A DNA stretch of 64,000 nt from Peribacillus sp. Bi96 (GTDB lineage Bacteria; Bacillota; Bacilli; Bacillales; DSM-1321), in contig NZ_CAKKLV010000003.1 in NCBI RefSeq assembly GCF_918698115.1, positions 310,001-374,000 on the forward strand, read 5' to 3'. Every line of letters begins with the position of its first letter. Positions within the stretch are counted from its first letter, which is position 1. A model generated the notes under the pieces. It had not been told where the DNA came from and did no database searches. It worked only from the letters and a program-made list of their open reading frames with translations. Positions 1 through 7,625 of this stretch are shown here, in pieces. The position numbers and the translations under genes were made by a program.

Positions 1-33
1 TGCATGCACTTCATTCGGTAAAATTTCTTTCAT
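1..33 (-). CDS. rhodanese-like protein, N-terminal 11 codons only
   Basis: An ATG at position 33 on the minus strand follows a good AGGAGG ribosome binding site (about 42-48) and reads MKEILPNEVHA to the window edge. This resembles the start of small cytoplasmic rhodanese proteins (MKEI..EV), which commonly follow DsrE2 genes in cst loci. It lies 19 bases after the stop of the next rhodanese gene, so it is probably the next member of the same operon. The rest is outside the window, so the family call is tentative. Confidence 0.5.
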   Translation of the reverse strand, partial: MKEILPNEVHA

Positions 34-52
34 GATTTTGTGATCCTCCTTT

Positions 53-421
53 TTAATCGCGCCATGAACTCATGCCGCCTTTTACGTTGGTGACTTCTTT
101 AAATCCGAGTTTTTTCAATGTCTTACTTGCACTGCTGCTCCTCATTCCACTTTGGCAAATTACAACCACTTCTTTATCTTTTGATAGTTCTTGTGCCCTC
201 TTGTTAAGTTCATTTAAAGGAATATTTTTAAAGCCTCTAATGTGGTTGCCCCTATATTCATTAGGAGTGCGGACATCAATGAATTGCTTACTCCCTTTGT
301 TATTCAACTCAGCTTTTAACTCGGTTGCAGTTATATTGCTTATACCCTTTGCCGGGAAAAAACGCTGATATAAAAACCAAACGATTACACCTAGTATGAA
401 GATATTCACTATAGTTCCCAT
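53..421 (-). CDS. membrane-anchored rhodanese-type sulfurtransferase
   Basis: The protein has 122 residues. Residues 4-19 form one hydrophobic segment, followed by a single rhodanese domain (about 28-122). The active-site loop CQSGMRSSSA places the persulfide-carrying cysteine at Cys89, and the IDVRTPNEY motif near residue 48 is typical of the fold. Single-domain rhodaneses pass sulfane sulfur between thiols; the membrane anchor should put this one at the inner face of the membrane. It lies 27 bases after the DsrE-like gene and downstream of the CstR-type operator, so it likely belongs to a sulfide or persulfide detoxification operon. Confidence 0.88.
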   Translation of the reverse strand: MGTIVNIFILGVIVWFLYQRFFPAKGISNITATELKAELNNKGSKQFIDVRTPNEYRGNHIRGFKNIPLNELNKRAQELSKDKEVVVICQSGMRSSSASKTLKKLGFKEVTNVKGGMSSWRD

Positions 422-448
422 CTTGCTTCATCCCACCCTAACTTATAT

Positions 449-928
449 TTAAATAAATAAGTTTACATTTCCATCTTCTGCTTCCGCTAAATAAGCTGCG
501 ACACCTGCATACTCAATTCCATCCAATAATTCCTCTTGTTGCAAGCCCAATAAATCCATCGTCATTGTACAGGCAATCAGTTTCACTTCTTGTTCTTGAG
601 CCAACTCGATTAAATTTGGCAGTGACATGGCGTTATGTTTTTTCATCACATGTTTGATCATTTTAGGTCCCATTCCAGCAAAGTTCATGTTGGATAGACC
701 CATTTTATCAGAACCGCGTGGCATCATTTTTGCAAACATTTTTTCTAAAAATCCTTTTTTTAATGGTAGAGGCTCATCTTTCCTTAAGGCATTCAATCCC
801 CAGAATGTATGGAAGATCGTCACTTCATGGTCATAAGCTGCCGCACCATTAGCAATGATATAAGCAGCCATTGCCTTATCATAATCACCACTAAATAAGA
901 TGATCGTTGTTTTTTTCTTTTCAGTCAT
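449..928 (-). CDS. DsrE2-family (YrkE-like) sulfur carrier protein
   Basis: The start at 928 is chosen because an AGGAGGG site sits 8 bases upstream; an in-frame ATG further up has no such site. The 159-residue protein begins MTEKKKTTIILFSGDYDKA and fits the DsrE/DsrF-like fold. Cys120 in the LIACTMTMDLLG motif is the expected persulfide-carrying cysteine of the DsrE2 subfamily. A methionine-rich insert (about 64-93, with several MG, MM and KM pairs) is visible. The gene order CstR, DsrE2, rhodanese matches the yrkD-yrkE region of Bacillus subtilis, supporting a role in intracellular sulfur trafficking under persulfide control. Confidence 0.88.
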   Translation of the reverse strand: MTEKKKTTIILFSGDYDKAMAAYIIANGAAAYDHEVTIFHTFWGLNALRKDEPLPLKKGFLEKMFAKMMPRGSDKMGLSNMNFAGMGPKMIKHVMKKHNAMSLPNLIELAQEQEVKLIACTMTMDLLGLQQEELLDGIEYAGVAAYLAEAEDGNVNLFI

Positions 929-966
929 ATATGTTTTCCCTCCTGAATGGTTACCCATACGCCTCT

Positions 967-986
967 ATATACCGAGTGGGGTATAT
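967..986 (-). promoter_or_regulatory. CstR/CsoR-type operator upstream of dsrE2
   Basis: A perfect inverted repeat ATATACC-N6-GGTATAT lies 39 bases upstream of the DsrE2 start. CsoR/CstR repressors bind AT-flanked, GC-cored palindromes of this kind. The same arms and the same 6-base spacing recur at 2202-2219. Confidence 0.7.
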
Positions 987-1088
987 TTCATTTTAAAAAA
1001 ATATTCTCTTCACATACTTTCCAAGACGGAATTAGTTACCGTAGCTTTATAACGTTTGCTTTCACATTCTTCAGATTCGGCCCATCTT

Positions 1089-1349
1089 TTACCTACTTTT
1101 AATGAGTAACTCAACGGCCTCCTTGACAAGATGTTCAGTGCCTTCGCCTTTCTCGATGCTTTCCCGAACGCATTGTTCAAGGTTGCTACTTACGATAACA
1201 CCCATGGTCCTATCAATCGCACTACGTGCAGCAGACAACTGAGTGATGATTTCCCTGCAATCTTTTCCCTCTTCCATCATTCCAAGAACTCCCTTGATTT
1301 GTCCTTCCATTCGCTTCAATCGATTTATGACACTTTGATCATATTCCAT
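1089..1349 (-). CDS. cstR: CstR-type persulfide-sensing repressor
   Basis: The chosen start at 1349 has GGGAGGG 6 bases upstream and gives the 86-residue length typical of the CsoR/RcnR family. The all-helical DUF156 fold is clear (residues 5-85). The family's first and third ligand positions are Cys31 and Cys60, but the copper-ligand histidine position is Asn56. Cys31/Cys60 without the histidine is the signature of CstR, which senses persulfide by disulfide or trisulfide linkage, rather than copper-binding CsoR. This fits its place among rhodanese and DsrE genes. Its stop is 160 bases before the DsrE2 start, with an operator between, and its start is a few bases downstream of a decayed rhodanese gene. 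Confidence 0.88.
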   Translation of the reverse strand: MEYDQSVINRLKRMEGQIKGVLGMMEEGKDCREIITQLSAARSAIDRTMGVIVSSNLEQCVRESIEKGEGTEHLVKEAVELLIKSR

Positions 1350-1364
1350 ATGCTGCCCTCCCAT

Positions 1365-1713
1365 CTATTTACAAACACAATCACTGATCTCATAACTTGT
1401 TACCTTAATTCCTTTTCTCATTAAGAAACGCAGCCCCAAGTTCACTTCCAATTTATCTGAAGCAATTACATGAATGTTTTCATGTGGGATTTCTTCATTA
1501 AAACGCTTCAAATAGGCATAAGGGATATTCAAAACTTCTTTATCGCCTTGATCCCGTTTATGATTATAAGCCCTTATATCAATAATATAGAATCCTGTCT
1601 TTCATCCTTTTGACAAGGAATGTTCTTGACAGGTACATACCGTTTATACATAAATCGAACCAAAATAACGATAAATATTATAAACAATGAAAAAATCGCA
1701 TCCACCACCTGTA
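1365..1713 (-). pseudogene. frameshifted membrane-anchored rhodanese-like gene
   Basis: The 5' part encodes a hydrophobic segment (IFSLFIIFIVILVRFMYKR) followed by a linker and stops at 1574. A second frame carries on as YIIDIRAYNHKRDQGDKE and later IPYAYLKRF, with the order anchor, D-x-R motif, IP-x-x-L expected of a rhodanese, and ends at 1365 next to cstR. The two parts fit together only with a frameshift near 1580. No cysteine active-site loop is left; where it should occur the frame reads VIASDKLEVN. The start codon is unclear because the tandem repeat array begins just upstream. It appears to have been the first gene of the cstR transcription unit. Confidence 0.6.
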
Positions 1714-1736
1714 TCAATTCTAGAATTGTGAGCTTT

Positions 1737-2183
1737 ATTCGTGAACTTGGGCATTTTACTCGTGAATTTGGGCATTTTACTCGTGAATTTGGGCATTTTA
1801 CTCGTGAGTTGCCCACTTTACCCGTGAGTTTGAGCACTACTCGTGAACTTGGGCATTTCACTCGTGAATTTGAGCACTTTATTCGTGAACTTGGGCATTT
1901 CACTCGTGAGTTCGAGCACTTTACTCGTGAGTTTGAGCACTTTACTCGTGAATTTGAGCACTACTCGTGAACTTGGGCATTACACTCGTGAGTTTGAGCA
2001 CTTTACTCGTGAGTTTGGGCATTTCACTCGTGAGTTTGAGCACTTTACTCGTGAGTTTGGGCATTTCACTCGTGAGTTTGAGCACTTTACTCGTGAATTT
2101 GAGCACTTTACTCGTGAGTTTGGGCATTTCACTCGTGAGTTTGAGCACTTTACTCGTGAATTTGAGCACTTTACTCGTGAGTT
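1737..2183 (+). repeat. tandem array of about 21 copies of a 21-bp repeat
   Basis: Units begin ACTCGTGA (occasionally ATTCGTGA) and end either GAGCACTTT or GGGCATTTC/GGGCATTTT. The two end types partly alternate, which suggests a higher-order 42-bp unit. Two or three copies are shortened to 18-19 bp and one is rearranged (TTGCCCAC). Because 21 bp is seven codons, long frames encoding heptads such as TREFEHF are open on both strands, but none has a ribosome binding site or protein-like composition. The array sits between the upstream CstR-type operator and the decayed rhodanese gene. Confidence 0.9.
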
Positions 2184-2201
2184 GTGTTCATGAGTTCACT
2201 T

Positions 2202-2219
2202 TATACCTATGGGGGTATA
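2202..2219 (-). promoter_or_regulatory. second CstR/CsoR-type operator
   Basis: The inverted repeat TATACC-N6-GGTATA has the same core and spacing as the site at 967-986. It probably controlled the decayed rhodanese gene and cstR before the repeat array separated it from them by about 450 bases. Confidence 0.6.
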
Positions 2220-2264
2220 TTGTCAAGGCGTTTGTTCTCACTTTTTATAAAAAGAAAAAGCCAC

Positions 2265-2340
2265 CTAGTTTACGGCAGCTTCACTCTTTAATTCTTCAAT
2301 TTTTTCAGCACGATAAGAGTTGTGGATAAAACCAGATGTT
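2265..2340 (-). pseudogene. 3'-end remnant of a SnoaL-like gene
   Basis: The minus strand reads NSYRAEKIEELKSEAAVN then stop. This matches the end of the intact gene at 17324-17725 (NSYGTEIIEELK), and the nucleotide match continues past the stop into the transcription terminator (AAGAAAAAGCCACCTA in both places). Only the last 20 or so codons remain. It is a degraded duplicate or a recombination scar. Confidence 0.6.
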
Positions 2341-2538
2341 TTATGCCCCAATATCAACTATTGGTACGTATAGTAGATAGCACTTGAATAAGGGTTAACT
2401 CATCGATGTTATTTACAATAAGTCATTCAGCATGGCAAAACCAACCCGCAAAAAGTCCAGTAGAATAAAATCGGGTTATATTCGTAAAGCCAGCTTCTTC
2501 CGTGCGTATTTTTTTGCATTTGAACCGGAATTTCTCAA

Positions 2539-3153
2539 TCAATAAAAAATACTTACCTTTATAATTGTTGCAGTATAATCGTCATTGTAATTGGATAACT
2601 TAATATGTAAATTGTTGCTTGAATGATCCATGTTTAAGATTACTAAGTCACCTTGCTCTAAAACAATAGTCTCTTTTTCATCTATACTCATTCTACTTTT
2701 TCCTTTGACACAATAAAAGGCGTCGGATCTTTTCGTAGTTTCCCTAATATCCAACACTTCAGTATGGATTCCTTGATTCATATGAATCGTGCTAAGGTCT
2801 CCTTCGCACCCTTCTGCTAACATCAAATTAAAGTCCGTAACCCTTCCAATACTTCGGGTTGTCCAGCCGCCATCAAACCGATCCTGTTCAAATGGCTTTA
2901 AATACACATGGTGCTTTCCTTCATGTTGCAGTGACATTTCACCATCAAGGCTCATGATGATTCTCTGAATGCCTGGAAGGTGGGTAAATGCGGATTCTTC
3001 TACCTCAATATCTGCGGTGCTTATCCGCCATTTGAAGTCACGCTTCGAGTAATCTCCATCTTCAGGATAAATAGCAAGTTGAGTTGTTTTACCACCTGAC
3101 CAAAGACTAGTTATTTGTTCACTTTTTCTTATTACTTTTAGTAAATAGGACAA
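2539..3153 (-). CDS. HutD/Ves-family cupin protein
   Basis: The 204-residue protein starts at a TTG with GGGGAG 7 bases upstream. Residues 17-30 carry the W-S-G-G-x-T-T-Q-L-A-I-Y-P signature of the HutD/Ves family (PF05962), and W-R-I-S near residue 43 is also conserved. HutD is a bicupin linked to histidine utilisation operons in many bacteria; its function is thought to be regulatory or substrate limiting, not catalytic. Its position downstream of gltS and hutG supports a link to histidine or formiminoglutamate metabolism, although nearly 600 bases with two hairpins separate it from gltS. Confidence 0.82.
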   Translation of the reverse strand: MSYLLKVIRKSEQITSLWSGGKTTQLAIYPEDGDYSKRDFKWRISTADIEVEESAFTHLPGIQRIIMSLDGEMSLQHEGKHHVYLKPFEQDRFDGGWTTRSIGRVTDFNLMLAEGCEGDLSTIHMNQGIHTEVLDIRETTKRSDAFYCVKGKSRMSIDEKETIVLEQGDLVILNMDHSSNNLHIKLSNYNDDYTATIIKVSIFY

Positions 3154-3560
3154 TTATTTTCTCCCCTTTTATTATTACATTATTTCAGTTCAATTCAATT
3201 TCCACCAGAGTTTAGATCGAAATTGGTGTAATGTCAATAGGTTGGATACGGTAAACAGAGAGGCATAACAGAGGTTAGGTCCACTGGTCTCTGAATATCG
3301 TAGTAAACATTCACACGAGGGCTACATTTTCGAGTGGTGAATGTCCTCGCTTCTGGTTGTAAAAATATTGAATATACTCCAAAATCGCTTGCTTCACTTT
3401 CGGCATCTATCCATTTTTACTGTGAAACGACACAATACACACATTTTCAAAACCGTTGCAGAGGTGGATCATACCTCCTTGAAATTGAAGGGTTACGTTG
3501 TATTAAGAATCAGACAGAAAAACCATTGTGAATTACCTATGGAAAATTTTTAATTGGAAT
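3154..3560. other. non-coding stretch upstream of the hutD-like gene
   Basis: Short open frames here (for example near 3334-3553) have no ribosome binding site and no recognisable protein character. A small palindrome GAGGT...ACCTC lies near 3460-3480. No convincing promoter was identified. Confidence 0.4.
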
Positions 3561-3612
3561 AAAAAAATCAATACCGAATTTTCTTGGTATAACAACCAAG
3601 ATATTCGGTATT
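3561..3612 (-). terminator. intrinsic terminator downstream of hutG-gltS
   Basis: On the minus strand an 18-19 bp stem (AATACCGAATATCTTGGT and its near-complement) is followed by GATTTTTTTA. It lies 130 bases after the gltS stop. Confidence 0.8.
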
Positions 3613-3694
3613 AACACTGTATTTTATTTTGACCATTTCGGGCTTTTGCACCAAACCACTTTTTTCATACCTTAATAACCCCGATAAACAAAGG

Positions 3695-3728
3695 CTAGTA
3701 TTTATGAAATTCATTCCATAAATACTAG
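3695..3728 (-). repeat. perfect 12-bp hairpin after gltS
   Basis: CTAGTATTTATG, a 10-base loop, then its exact complement, starting 15 bases after the gltS stop. There is no U-tract, so it is more likely an RNA-stabilising or processing hairpin than a terminator. Confidence 0.6.
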
Positions 3729-3742
3729 TGAAGAACAAATTA

Positions 3743-4936
3743 TCATTTAAATAGATTAATACTTATAATGATAATTGGCATGGCAAAAACATCAATAAGA
3801 AATGCACCCACAATTGGAACGATTAAATACGCTTTACTTGAAGGTCCATATTTAGCGGTAATCGTTGACATATTGGCCATAGCATTTGGTGTAGCCCCTA
3901 TACCGTGTCCGATAAACCCACCAACCATAACAGCCGCATCGTAGTTTTTGCCAAGGAAACGAAACATTATGAATATACTTAAAAGTATAATGAATATTAC
4001 TTGTATCACCACAATTAAAATAATAGGTAAAGCAAGGTCAGCAACTTCCCATAGTTTTATACTCATTAAAGCCATTGATAAGAAAATCCCTAAAGTAATA
4101 TCTCCAATAAAATTTATACTAGGCATTTCGATAATTTTTCCATTTATTTTATCTAAAATATTCCGAACTATTACAGCCACGATCATTGCTCCAACATAAT
4201 TCGGTAAAACGTAACCTGTCTTCGCCGAAAATAACTCTCCTAAATATGAACCTAAAGCCATACAAAATGTTAGTATCAATACTTGTTTCATGAATGAAGC
4301 TACATTTATTTCTATTTTGTCTTCCATTTCTTTCTTTTCTTGAATTTCAATATCTTCTTTGCTTGGTGTTAATTTGTGTTTATTAATTAGGTACTTTACA
4401 GTGGGACCTCCAACTAATCCACCAAATACTAACCCTAAAGTAGCTGCTGCTATTCCAATTGCTTGGGCAGATTGAATTCCTAGCGATTCAATGGTTCCAC
4501 CAAAAGCTGTAGCTGCACCAATACCCCCTTCCATTGAAATTGCTCCTGCCATCATACCAATCAACGGATCAATGCCGAAAACGGGCGCTAAAGAAATGCC
4601 AATTAAATTTTGAGCAAAGGCCAAAAACCCACATAATAACCAATATATTAATAATATTTTACCGCCTACTTTTACTAATTGAAAACTAGCACCTAATCCG
4701 ACGGTGGTGAAAAATGTCAACATGAACAATCCCTGTAGTGTTGTATCCAATGAAATCGTTACGTTTAGAAAGGTTTTAAGACTTGTAGCGACTATTGCAA
4801 AAAGTAATCCTCCAACAACAGGAGCAGGGATACAAAAATGTTTAAATAATTTTACTTTCTTAACGATAATCCCACCTAGTGCTAAAAGCATTATCGCTAA
4901 AAAAATAGTTATTGTTTGATTAATCTCGATGGTCAT
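3743..4936 (-). CDS. gltS: sodium/glutamate symporter GltS
   Basis: The 397-residue membrane protein has about ten to twelve hydrophobic segments in two inverted halves, with a hydrophilic loop near residues 185-212. Glycine-rich segments (GGIGAATAFGG near 136 and GHGIGATPNAM near 345) match the reentrant loops of the GltS family (PF03616). GltS imports glutamate with sodium. The start has AGGAGAT that overlaps the last codons of the upstream hutG-like gene (4 bases apart), so the two are translationally close and co-transcribed. The import substrate could be glutamate or a related dicarboxylic amino acid such as N-formimino-glutamate. Confidence 0.93.
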   Translation of the reverse strand: MTIEINQTITIFLAIMLLALGGIIVKKVKLFKHFCIPAPVVGGLLFAIVATSLKTFLNVTISLDTTLQGLFMLTFFTTVGLGASFQLVKVGGKILLIYWLLCGFLAFAQNLIGISLAPVFGIDPLIGMMAGAISMEGGIGAATAFGGTIESLGIQSAQAIGIAAATLGLVFGGLVGGPTVKYLINKHKLTPSKEDIEIQEKKEMEDKIEINVASFMKQVLILTFCMALGSYLGELFSAKTGYVLPNYVGAMIVAVIVRNILDKINGKIIEMPSINFIGDITLGIFLSMALMSIKLWEVADLALPIILIVVIQVIFIILLSIFIMFRFLGKNYDAAVMVGGFIGHGIGATPNAMANMSTITAKYGPSSKAYLIVPIVGAFLIDVFAMPIIIISINLFK

Positions 4937-4940
4937 ATTA

Positions 4941-5885
4941 TTATCTCCTGTCTACGCACATGAATACTTCATTTATTAGGTTTGCAGCTAGTTTTACAGT
5001 GCGATTATCATAATCTAATGATGGATTTACTTCACAGATATCAAATGAAATAGTTTTCTCATGTGAAATGATTTTGCGAATTAATTGTCTAACCATTTTT
5101 CCAGAGAGACCAAAGGAGGAAGGTGCACTAACACCAGGTGCTTCAGAAGCGCTGATAACATCCATACAAAGTGTTAATATAATAACATCATTTTGATTCA
5201 TAAAATTTAGAATTTTCTCTTCGTTTTCATGAGAAATCTCGTTAACTAATTCTTCTTCCAATATCCAAGAACAACCAAGTGAAGTTGCAGTGTTAAATAA
5301 TTTTTTTGTATTTCCATAACGTTGAATACCAATCGGCAAATAACTAGCATGATGATCATGATCTAATATTTGTTTAAACATCGTTCCAGAAGAGGTGATT
5401 TCCTCATAAGATCGTAAGTCAAAATGAGCATCAATGTTAAGAATGCCTATTTTAACATTGGGTCCAACACTCGACCTAATTCCAAGATAATGACCATAAA
5501 AGGTTTCATGTCCGCCCCCAAAAATAATAGGAAACATATTTTTGGTTAATATTTTTTCTACGTGACTTCCTAATTCAGCTTGTGCTGCTTCTAACTGTTG
5601 ATTTTCACAAATGATATTTCCGAAATCAACTAGACCATCTGCTGATTGGCCGTGCCAAGATAAAGAAGATAAGGATTTACGTATTTCATTGGGAGCTTCT
5701 TTGCTTCCAAGTCTTCCTTTATTCCTCCGTACTCCTTCTTCAGAAGAGAACCCTATTATTCCACATGTATTTTTTGTTGATGTTATTTGATGATCCTTAA
5801 CTATTTGATGAATTCTAAATTCATCTTTATCTATTAAACTATCTGTTCTGCCTTTCCATAAATCCATATTTGGTAACGTATACAT
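4941..5885 (-). CDS. hutG: formimidoylglutamase-like ureohydrolase (HutG)
   Basis: The start at 5885 follows GGAGGG at good spacing; a GTG 15 bases upstream is less suitable. The 314-residue protein is an arginase-superfamily enzyme. Metal-binding residues are visible as His126 (GGGHE), and Asp152, His154 and Asp156 (DAHFD). The EGVRRNKGR segment (50-58) and APGVSAP (249-255) are characteristic of HutG, which hydrolyses N-formimino-glutamate to glutamate and formamide. The second aspartate pair, usually D-x-D, reads Cys240-Met-Asp242, so one expected manganese ligand is a cysteine. Coupling to gltS and control by a sigma-54 promoter suggest amino acid scavenging. Arginase or agmatinase activity is less likely. 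Confidence 0.85.
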   Translation of the reverse strand: MYTLPNMDLWKGRTDSLIDKDEFRIHQIVKDHQITSTKNTCGIIGFSSEEGVRRNKGRLGSKEAPNEIRKSLSSLSWHGQSADGLVDFGNIICENQQLEAAQAELGSHVEKILTKNMFPIIFGGGHETFYGHYLGIRSSVGPNVKIGILNIDAHFDLRSYEEITSSGTMFKQILDHDHHASYLPIGIQRYGNTKKLFNTATSLGCSWILEEELVNEISHENEEKILNFMNQNDVIILTLCMDVISASEAPGVSAPSSFGLSGKMVRQLIRKIISHEKTISFDICEVNPSLDYDNRTVKLAANLINEVFMCVDRR

Positions 5886-6151
5886 TTCTTTTCCCTCCAC
5901 ATAAATAAAAATATTTCATATTTGCAATCGCCAATCAATTTCGGGCTGTACTATTTTAAAAGATCTGGTGCAATGGCTTGTCCTTTTTGCTTTCGTTAAA
6001 CGTGGATAGGCTATTGACTTTTACGACCTGATGCATTTTGCACATCCCCGCTTTCGCTGCACTGTAACCCCCAGTCCAGCAATGTATCCCATTATGATGT
6101 ATATCTATATTCCCTCCTGTCTGTCTAATGGTTTTACTATAATTTTAATTA

Positions 6152-6167
6152 AGCAAGTTTCATGCCA
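6152..6167 (-). promoter_or_regulatory. sigma-54 (-24/-12) promoter for hutG-gltS
   Basis: The minus strand reads TGGCATG-AAAC-TTGCT, one base from the TGGCACG-N4-TTGCT consensus, with the invariant GG and GC ten bases apart. It sits just downstream of the terminator of the sigma-54 activator gene and about 255 bases upstream of hutG. It was the only such site found in the intergenic regions checked. Confidence 0.82.
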
Positions 6168-6210
6168 GGTTCATCTCCATAAAAACAGTGGGAAATTAAG
6201 ATATTTTCAA

Positions 6211-6258
6211 AATAAAAAGTAGGCGAAAATTGCCGCTCGGCAATTTCCGCCTACTTTT
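6211..6258 (-). terminator. terminator of the two-component operon
   Basis: A long stem (AAAAGTAGGCGGAAATTGCCG and complement, small loop) ends in TTTTTATTTTG on the minus strand. The response-regulator stop codon TAG lies inside the 5' arm. Confidence 0.88.
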
Positions 6259-7606
6259 CTTCCCGATATTTCTTCAACTTGTCTCGCAATGTCCTCTCCC
6301 CGATGCCAATTGTTTGGGCTGTCCTCCTTTGATGACCGTTAAAAGCGGCAAGATTATGAAGAATCACTCTTTTTTCGATTTCTTCAAGCGGTTCGCCGAC
6401 ATAAACTGGGATTAAGGTGTTACCAAAAAATGCGCGCGAGCTTTTTTGGATATCGGAGGGTAAATCAGCTTTCTGTATATAAGACTCATTCGTAAGCGCA
6501 ATGGCTCTTTCAATCAAATTCTGCAATTCACGAATATTTCCTGGGAAGTCATATTGCTGTAAAAGCTGCAACGCTTCATGGGAAATTCCTTCAACAGGTT
6601 TTCCCATTCGATCACCGATTTTTGCAATGAAAAATTCCAACAACAAAGGAATGTCTTCTTTTCGTTCACGTAAAGACGGAAGGTGAATCGGAATCACATT
6701 CAATCTGTAATATAAATCTTCACGAAATCGATTTTCTTTTACTTCTTTAACCAAGTCTCTGTTTGTCGCAGCAATAATACGGACATCGATGCTGACTTCT
6801 TCTACCCCTCCAACGGGCATTACCTTTCTCTCTTGTAGAACACGCAAAATTTTCCCCTGCAGCGCCAAATCCATCTCACCGATTTCGTCAAGAAAGATTG
6901 TCCCTCCTTCCGCCAACACAAAAAGTCCATATTTCCGCTGTGACGCACCTGTAAATGCGCCCTTTTCGTATCCAAATAATTCTGATTCCAACAGGTGAGT
7001 CGGAATGGCCGCACAATTAATAGCCTGAAACTTTTTGTTTCTGCGCTTGCTTTGATTATGGATTGTTCTGGCGACGACTTCTTTACCGGTTCCACTTTCC
7101 CCTTCTATGAGAATGTTAGAATCGATATCCTTCACTTTATCGATTAAGGAGAATATATTGCGCATTGCCAAACTTTCACCGATAAGGCCATTCACACCTG
7201 CCACCTTATCCAATTCTTCACTCAGCCATTTCACTTTGGATTGAAGCGTATATACTTCTTCTGCTTTTTGCATCAGCACTTCCAATTCATCAATATGAAG
7301 TGGCTTTGTCGCATATGTAAATGCTCCCTTACGCATGGCTTCTACGGAAGATGGAATGGTACCGTATGCTGTCATCATAATGACAACCGTCGAGGGGGAG
7401 AGGCGTTTGATTTCTTCTAACACTTCCATCCCATTGTATTCCCCGATTTTTAAATCCAGCAAAACGATGGCGATTTCAGCCCTTTCGAGAAGAGGGAGCG
7501 CTTCGCGTGGGTCTGTAAACGAATAAACGTGATACTGGTCTTCCAATGCAAACGTTAGTGACTGACAAATGGTTGGCTCATCATCAATAATCATGATATG
7601 GTGCAT
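6251..7606 (-). CDS. NtrC-family sigma-54-dependent response regulator
   Basis: The 451-residue protein has a receiver domain (1-117, phospho-acceptor Asp51), an AAA+ domain (about 135-370) with Walker A GESGTGKE at 169-176, the sigma-54 contact loop GAFTGA at 216-221 and Walker B FLDE at 238-241, and a C-terminal Fis-type helix-turn-helix (about 410-450). The ATG at 7606 has AAAGGGTG at suitable spacing; the GTG three codons upstream overlaps that site. It follows its kinase gene by 19 bases and, given the adjacent sigma-54 promoter, most probably activates hutG-gltS. Confidence 0.95.
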   Translation of the reverse strand: MHHIMIIDDEPTICQSLTFALEDQYHVYSFTDPREALPLLERAEIAIVLLDLKIGEYNGMEVLEEIKRLSPSTVVIMMTAYGTIPSSVEAMRKGAFTYATKPLHIDELEVLMQKAEEVYTLQSKVKWLSEELDKVAGVNGLIGESLAMRNIFSLIDKVKDIDSNILIEGESGTGKEVVARTIHNQSKRRNKKFQAINCAAIPTHLLESELFGYEKGAFTGASQRKYGLFVLAEGGTIFLDEIGEMDLALQGKILRVLQERKVMPVGGVEEVSIDVRIIAATNRDLVKEVKENRFREDLYYRLNVIPIHLPSLRERKEDIPLLLEFFIAKIGDRMGKPVEGISHEALQLLQQYDFPGNIRELQNLIERAIALTNESYIQKADLPSDIQKSSRAFFGNTLIPVYVGEPLEEIEKRVILHNLAAFNGHQRRTAQTIGIGERTLRDKLKKYREEK

Positions 7607-7625
7607 CGTATTCACCCTTTCTGTT

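Noticed and set aside
1620..2329. Long open frames on both strands across the repeat array encoding heptads such as TREFEHF
   Set aside because: They are open only because the 21-bp unit is a multiple of three and lacks stops; no ribosome binding site, start or family was found.
3334..3553. Two overlapping plus-strand frames of 65-70 codons
   Set aside because: No ribosome binding site and no protein-like composition.
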